Source: Chara braunii
Lineage: Eukaryota; Streptophyta; Charophyceae; Charales; Characeae
Direction: 5' to 3'
Assembly: GCA_003427395.1 (NCBI GenBank)
Contig: BFEA01000651.1
Span: forward strand, 425,456-447,454
DNA length: 21,999 nucleotides
Position 1 is the first letter of the stretch. Every line of letters begins with the position of its first letter. This document shows positions 18,421 through 21,999 of the stretch, piece after piece. The notes beneath the pieces were generated by a model, which saw nothing but the letters and a program-made list of their open reading frames with translations, did not search any database and was not told the DNA's origin. The position numbers and the translations under genes were made by a program.

Positions 18421-18589
18421 CTGTGGCTCCCACATCAAATAAGACATGGGTCCAGGCCAGCACCCCCAAACCACCTTCGTCCCTCGCACAACATAGGGTA
18501 TCCCAAGAGAGTTTGGAGATATATCCCGCCTCCTCCTTGCTTCTATGCTTCCGTAAGAACGGGCAAACAGCACCTTTTATCCGCTTCAT
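18256..18589 (-). pseudogene. LINE ORF2 segment after RT core
   Basis: The minus frame starting at 18589 reads through SKLSWDTLCCARDEGGLGVLAW. Plant LINE ORF2 proteins have such a W-xx-C...GGLG(V/I) motif roughly 150 residues after the RT core. A neighbouring frame then gives WGLSRQEDVCIGFMTPSFLNKWKKSLAHNG. A second, altered copy of that segment follows because of the duplication at 18221-18420. The piece has no complete domain and several frame breaks. The encoded protein once took part in target-primed reverse transcription. This copy is dead. Confidence 0.78.
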
Positions 18590-19104
18590 ACTAGTTCATA
18601 GTGTTGTCCCCCAATTTACAAATTTACTGCCTTACTGCCACGAACCACATCAGGGAGAACACTGAAGCATCGCCAGAACCCAGGCCAATGGCGATAAGTG
18701 GAAAGCTGACCCGCAACTGTGTGCAATGACTTCTCCCTGGATTGTTGCATTTTCAATTCTCAAGTTTGCCTGGTCGAGAGAGAAGGTTAATGGAGGCCCA
18801 AAATTTCAGACACCTTGTCATGCCATTTATAACAAAACCCAAGGGCCATTTTAACCAAAACTCGCCACCAATTCTTAGAGTGGAGACCATACTAACGAGT
18901 TGCAGAAAAAATCAGAAAAAAAATGAAAAAACTTATAACACAGCAAGGCAAAAGTTACCTTTCCTGAAATTTCACCAACATTCCGGTTTTCAGGATTTTC
19001 ATGATTTTCAGGGCTGGCCAATAAATTACCCCCAAATGCACTTTTCAGTGTTGGGGGGGTTAACCTGTGGGTGAAAAGTGGGGGTCCCTGTTAATCGCTT
19101 GTGC
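18590..19104. other. Spacer between the opposed LINE pieces
   Basis: I see no coding similarity on either strand, although this is where the upstream RT sequence of the plus-strand LINE would be expected. A-rich runs occur near 18905-18932. A 9-bp inverted repeat (CACTTTTCA 19039-19047, TGAAAAGTG 19072-19080) surrounds a run of seven G's. The origin of this spacer is unclear. Confidence 0.5.
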
Positions 19105-19105
19105 C

Positions 19106-19296
19106 AAATTTTGAGAACATCGTTGTAGCAGTCCGGGCCGTAGAGCTGATTGAGAGAGATGAGGACGAGGTGTGCATTCTGATGATCAGGGAGTCTTTGT
19201 CAAAAGAAACATAAAATCTTGAGAACATCGTTGTTGCAGTTCTGGCCGTAGAGCTGATTGAGAGAGATGAGGATGAGGTGTGCGTTCTGATGCTGG
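19106..19296 (+). repeat. 108-bp tandem duplication in LINE RT
   Basis: The segment from TTGAGAACATCGTTGTAGC (19111) recurs at 19219 with few changes up to GTTCTGATG (about 19188 and 19296). The offset is 108 bp, a multiple of three, so both copies stay in the same frame and encode the same helix (VVAV-AVELIERDEDEVC). The end of the first copy (19189-19213) diverges. Confidence 0.9.
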
Positions 19297-19696
19297 ACCT
19301 TGAAAAAGCATACAATCCGGTTAACGGGGCCTTTGTCATAACCACGTTCCGTAAATCGACCTTCAGTACCTCCTCCTGCAACTGGATGAAGGTACTCTAA
19401 TGTCACTCGACAGCAGCAGTAGTGGGCAACTGCAAACTCCTGATGAATTTGCATCGTCCAGATCCCATCAGCAAGGGTGTCCGCTGGCACCTCTTCTTTT
19501 TGTTCTTGAAATGGAGATTCCAAACTTACCAGTATCTGCATACATCCTCACATCAGCTGCCTTCAGTGAAGTGCACGCTCTGCAAGCGCCTTAGGCAGTG
19601 GAGCCAAATTCAACTACAATGGAATGGGTCCTACAATGGATCGTGCAAAGTCCTCCTGCTGTTCATACTTTTGCCGGTTATGAATGCAGAATGCAA

Positions 19697-19902
19697 GGTG
19701 AAAGCATCGGTGTATGACCTGCTTGCATTTGTCAAGGAATTGAGAAGAGTCACTGGGTGCCTTGAAAGACTGCCTGGTAGAGTATGCTGAGTTCTATGAG
19801 GTGAAAGCATTGGCATATGATCTGTTTCTGTTTGTCAAGGAATTGAGAATAGTCACTGGGTGCCTTGAAAGAGCGCCTGGTAGAGTATGCCCAGTTTTCT
19901 GA
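19697..19902 (+). repeat. 103-bp tandem duplication in LINE RT
   Basis: Copies lie at 19697-19799 and 19800-19902. Shared blocks include TTTGTCAAGGAATTGAGAA, GTCACTGGGTGCCTTGAAAG and GCCTGGTAGAGTATGC. As 103 is not a multiple of three, the second copy is shifted by one frame. Confidence 0.92.
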
Positions 19903-20041
19903 GGTTGCGGTAAATTGGGGTAAGTCTGTTGTCTTTCTCCACAGCAGTACATGCTCAAGGTAAGAAAACGCCTCCGTAGCAGGTCGTTTCTTATGGTTGC
20001 GCAGGGAAATCCGCCTTGGCAAATAGAGGCTCAAGAGATAT

Positions 20042-20059
20042 TGGTGGTTTAAACCACCA
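20042..20059. repeat. 18-bp perfect palindrome
   Basis: TGGTGGTTTAAACCACCA equals its reverse complement with no spacer. It lies just before the GTCCCAG-rich patch. Possible roles (a dimer-binding site or an element end) are guesses. Confidence 0.85.
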
Positions 20060-20088
20060 TGAAAGGATTTCGCATTGCAGACACCCAA

Positions 20089-20307
20089 GTCCCAGTTCCA
20101 GGGTCCCAAATTGTACCAGTCCCAGTTGGGTGCAGTCCCAGATGGTCCCAGCCCCACCTGTCCCAGTAGGTGAGTCCCAGGTAGGGTCGTAGGGTCCTTC
20201 CATCCATAGAAGGCCGAAACATACCGTACAGGCAGACCGGTAAAAGTCCAACCGGTACCTGACAAGAGAAGTCCAGCCAAAAGTCCAATTTTGCAGCAGT
20301 GTCCCAG
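20089..20307 (-). repeat. Cluster of seven GTCCCAG words
   Basis: Exact GTCCCAG (CTGGGAC on the minus strand) starts at 20089, 20119, 20135, 20145, 20160, 20174 and 20301. A near match, GTCCCAA, is at 20103. From 20240 to 20320 the related word AAGTCCA occurs four times. The spacing is irregular, so this is not a simple tandem repeat. Minus-strand open frames across it carry no known domain. Confidence 0.7.
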
Positions 20308-20400
20308 GAAAAGTCCAAAAGGTACACGGCCACCAAAATTCATGCAGCAGACCGGCCGCGGGCGACCGGTACCAGTCAGAAACAAACCAAGGCCAAGTCA

Positions 20401-20973
20401 AGCTACTATCAAACCACCCCTCTACCCGCCTTTAGAAAGTCGGGGGAGCGGTAGCCCATTCTTTCAAACAGGCACGTGGCCTACCCGTAGGTCAGTGTGG
20501 GGCATGGCCTTGGTCCTGGAGTGGCAAAAAATGGAAACATCCTGAATCGGCGCGGCAATCATTTGACGGGCAAATGATTTTTTTTTTCCCTGATATTTTT
20601 CCAGGGGAGATCAGGACCCAATCTATGGACCCTCAAATTTTTAGAATTTTCTGTGAATTCTTCTGAGCACGAAAAATCAAAGTTGCCGAACTTCTTCTGT
20701 TCGCCAACACATGGTAGAGTGGCAAAATGGAAATGCACCTAATCGGCGTGGCAATTACTTCACGGGCAAAGATCACGACCTAATCTATGGACCCTCGAAT
20801 TTTTAGAATTTTCTGTGAATTCTTCTGAGCACAAAAGATCTCCAAAGTTGCCGCTCTGGAATTGCAGGACTGGGCCCGACGGTTGGCAACAGTCTCCGCC
20901 CTCCCAAAAAAAACGCCCCAACTCACAGGGAGGGCACTTTCCAGGAGGCGGGTAGAGGGGTGGTTTAATAGCT
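20401..20973. repeat. Inverted-repeat-flanked unit, possible DNA-transposon or foldback remnant
   Basis: AAACCACCCCTCTACCCGCC at 20411-20430 is matched exactly, inverted, at 20947-20966. Weaker similarity extends to about 20401-20440 and 20937-20973 (AGCTA at both outer ends). The arms enclose about 500 bp holding a duplicated module. There is no transposase-like frame inside. I did not find a clear target duplication, so the type of element is unproven. Confidence 0.6.
20519..20853 (+). repeat. Duplicated AT-rich module within the inverted-repeat unit
   Basis: Copy 1 (20519-20688) and copy 2 (20717-20853) both start GAGTGGCAAAA and end CAAAGTTGCCG. They share an almost unchanged core, CTATGGACCCTC, then AATTTTTAGAATTTTCTGTG and AATTCTTCTGAGCAC. 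Copy 1 contains 33 extra bases, including a 9-bp hairpin (AATCATTTG 20557-20565, CAAATGATT 20571-20579) and a T run. Confidence 0.92.
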
Positions 20974-21200
20974 GCGACAGTGCAGCTCACATCATCTTTG
21001 TCCTGCGTGAGATGCCGAAGCGCTGCTGGTTGCTCGTGCGGCCTCGCGGCTTGGACTGTGCACCAAAGGGCCTGCTGGGCGGCGCACCAGTTAGGGTTGT
21101 TGAAGGAGAAGGTGGCCACAGTGGCCATTGCTGAAGTTGCGGTTGAAGAAGAACGGATGTATCCAGGGGTTATGATCCAAGTAGTAGCAGATAGGAAGCG
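20974..21200. other. Stretch without a recognised gene
   Basis: Overlapping open frames occur on both strands (20862-21134 and 20980-21294 plus, 20760-21128 minus), none with a domain I recognise. The GC-rich part near 21016-21090 (GCGCTGCTGG, GCGGCCTCGCGGC) has no clear RNA-gene structure. Confidence 0.4.
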
Positions 21201-21206
21201 GGAGAG

Positions 21207-21210
<4 letters not shown>

Positions 21211-21239
<29 letters not shown>
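21211..21239 (+). repeat. (GA)n microsatellite
   Basis: Fourteen GA dinucleotides followed by G, preceded by an interrupted GA-rich lead-in (21200-21210). Confidence 0.95.
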
Positions 21240-21243
<4 letters not shown>

Positions 21244-21481
21244 CGCTCATCGGTGCAATCAACAACAGTAACCAGCGGTCATCAGCACATGTAACAACAA
21301 TCGTCAACCAGGTATGTAACCAAGTATCCCCCCTTGTGACTCGGTCTCTCTCTTCCGCTGAACCGCTCAGATGCATTGCAACCACTACCTTTGCCAGGCA
21401 AAGCCGAGAATCAAAAATGCAACATTCCAAGGACTTCGGATGACCAGTGCCACTGGACCAAAATGGCTGGTGCCAGCGGCC

Positions 21482-21562
21482 AAAAGAAAAGAAATGAAAA
21501 GAAATGAAAAGAAATGAAAAGAAAAGAAAAGAAAAGAAAGAGAAAAGAAGAGAAAAAAGAAA
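21482..21562 (+). repeat. AAAAG-type purine repeat
   Basis: The unit AAAAGAAATG is repeated three times and then passes into AAAAG units and a mixed A/G run. The minus-strand frames across it (Phe/Ser/Leu-rich) are composition artefacts. Confidence 0.93.
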
Positions 21563-21659
21563 CGCTGCCGTGGCGATTCATTTGTTTTTGCCACCCAGGG
21601 CGAAAAAGAGGCTCGTACAACAACAGATGGTTAACGGTGGGACGAAATTCGCTGATTTC

Positions 21660-21900
21660 GCAGCATCACCACAAGCATCATAGTGGTGAAACGGTATTCA
21701 CCAATTCGTGGTAGCTGAGGTAGATCCCAGGGCTCGATCCCTAGTTCCCCAACTTACCTGTGTACAATACCTGCGTCAACTCGAAGAGTTGAACCTGCGA
21801 CCTGTAGAACCGCCAGTGGTAGGTAGGTCTGTCGTAGGTCTATAGGAAGCCAGGATTCGATCCGTAGAGACTAGAAGGCTAGCTGCAGTCCTTCTAGAAG
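21660..21900. other. Hairpin cluster with Pol III B-box-like word
   Basis: Several short perfect stems lie here: TCACCAC 21666-21672 with GTGGTGA 21683-21689; GGTGAA 21685-21690 with TTCACC 21697-21702 (competing with the first); TCAACTC 21776-21782 with GAGTTGA 21786-21792, flanked by direct repeats of ACCTGCG; and CTAGAAGG 21871-21878 with CCTTCTAG 21890-21897. GGCTCGATCCC (21731-21741) matches the tRNA-type B-box consensus GGTTCGANNCC at all but one base. No full tRNA fold or properly spaced A box was found. Confidence 0.4.
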
Positions 21901-21903
21901 GTT

Positions 21904-21987
21904 GGCAAGTGGTCAAGTGGTGCAGGCAAGTGGTCAAGTGGTGCAGGCAAGTGGTCAAGTGGTGCAGGCAAGTGGGCAAGTGGTGTG
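21904..21987 (-). repeat. 21-bp tandem repeat, four copies
   Basis: Units start at 21904, 21925, 21946 and 21967. The first three are identical (starting GGCAAGTGGTCAAGTGG) and the last is altered. The 21-bp period gives a seven-residue repeat (LHHLTTC) in a minus-strand frame, which I regard as fortuitous. The array runs almost to the window edge and may continue past it. Confidence 0.93.
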
Positions 21988-21999
21988 ACTAAAGCAAGC

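Larger units (their letters stand above)
16959..18589 (-). mobile_element. LINE (non-LTR) retrotransposon ORF2 3' half
   Basis: Read on the minus strand, the order is the post-RT segment WDTLCCARDEGGLGVLAW (about 18505-18452), a long variable region, and a zinc-finger-type RT tail containing ETNEHLWWECP (about 17215-17186). This is the order of the C-terminal half of plant-type LINE ORF2. Stops and shifts break the frame, and two local duplications lie within it. The RT core motifs (D-AY, QGCP, YADD) are absent on this strand. No poly-A end was recognised on the left side. Confidence 0.8.
19105..19980 (+). mobile_element. LINE reverse transcriptase core fragment
   Basis: On the plus strand the RT motifs of a LINE ORF2 appear in order. 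FENIVVAV-AVELIERDEDEVC occurs twice. It is followed by LMLDLEKAYNPVN with the catalytic Asp at 19296-19298, FSTSSCNWMKVL with TAA after it, and QQGCPLAPLLFVLEME at 19469-19516. Next is a segment ending FVKELR-VTGCLER, also twice, and AVNWGKSVVF near 19907-19936. The place where YADD should be reads VYDL in one copy and AYDL in the other, so the catalytic pair is lost. Frames 0, 2, 0, 1, 2 follow one another. The N-terminal endonuclease is absent. The fragment faces opposite to the LINE tail at 16959-18589. Confidence 0.85.

Noticed and set aside
21016-21090. Structured RNA or rRNA fragment
   Set aside because: The GC-rich words do not match any rRNA or tRNA core I can recognise, and no consistent fold was found.
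21385-21623. Minus-strand Phe/Ser-rich open frames
   Set aside because: They are translations of the AAAAG-type repeat on the opposite strand.
21904-21987. CRISPR-like array
   Set aside because: The 21-bp units are contiguous with no unique spacers, and the context is eukaryotic. It is an ordinary tandem repeat.
1-21999. A new multi-gene system such as a defence or biosynthetic cluster
   Set aside because: Every recognisable coding segment belongs to a known retroelement family and is broken. The rest is repeats or unrecognised non-coding DNA.

Overview
This is eukaryotic, repeat-dominated nuclear DNA with no intact host gene that I can support. It holds degraded copies of two chromovirus-type Ty3/gypsy retrotransposons, pieces of LINE (non-LTR) retrotransposons and several kinds of simple and compound repeats. 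The chromodomain, the Gag type and the LINE type suggest a green-lineage genome. The Gag of the second element resembles proteins I associate with the charophyte alga Chara braunii. That resemblance is from memory and unverified, so the species is a guess.

Layout. 1-1243 is non-coding, with two small tandem repeats. 1245-5292 (+) is gypsy element A: protease remnant, reverse transcriptase (RT), RNase H, integrase with an intact D-D-35-E set, and a chromodomain. It has no gag and is broken by many frameshifts and two in-frame TAG codons. 5293-7688 has no gene. 7689-about 13095 (+) is gypsy element B, a different family: coiled-coil Gag, zinc knuckle, protease with DSG, RT with YLDD, a gutted RNase H, an integrase whose second catalytic Asp is Gly, a 134-bp duplication in the integrase tail and a chromodomain-like scrap. 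13096-14310 is GC-rich non-coding DNA with a strong hairpin.

14311-about 15975 is a pyrimidine-rich compound minisatellite whose long 'ORFs' follow from base composition. 16959-18589 (-) is the 3' half of a LINE ORF2, and 19105-about 19980 (+) is the RT core of a LINE in the opposite orientation. Their geometry fits a twin-priming inversion, although about 500 bp between them is unexplained. 20042-20973 holds a perfect palindrome, a GTCCCAG-rich patch and an inverted repeat flanking a duplicated module. 20974-21999 holds purine microsatellites, small hairpins and a 21-bp tandem repeat.

How the parts relate. The gypsy genes would once have made a Gag-Pol polyprotein (particle, maturation, cDNA synthesis, integration, chromodomain targeting), and the LINE pieces would have encoded RT for target-primed insertion. 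All are now dead. A shared theme is local tandem duplication, with units from 13 to about 260 bp, seen inside elements and between them. I did not find a convincing new biological system. The points most worth checking are the compound pyrimidine array, the opposed LINE halves, the inverted-repeat unit near 20.4-21.0 kb and the duplication pattern.
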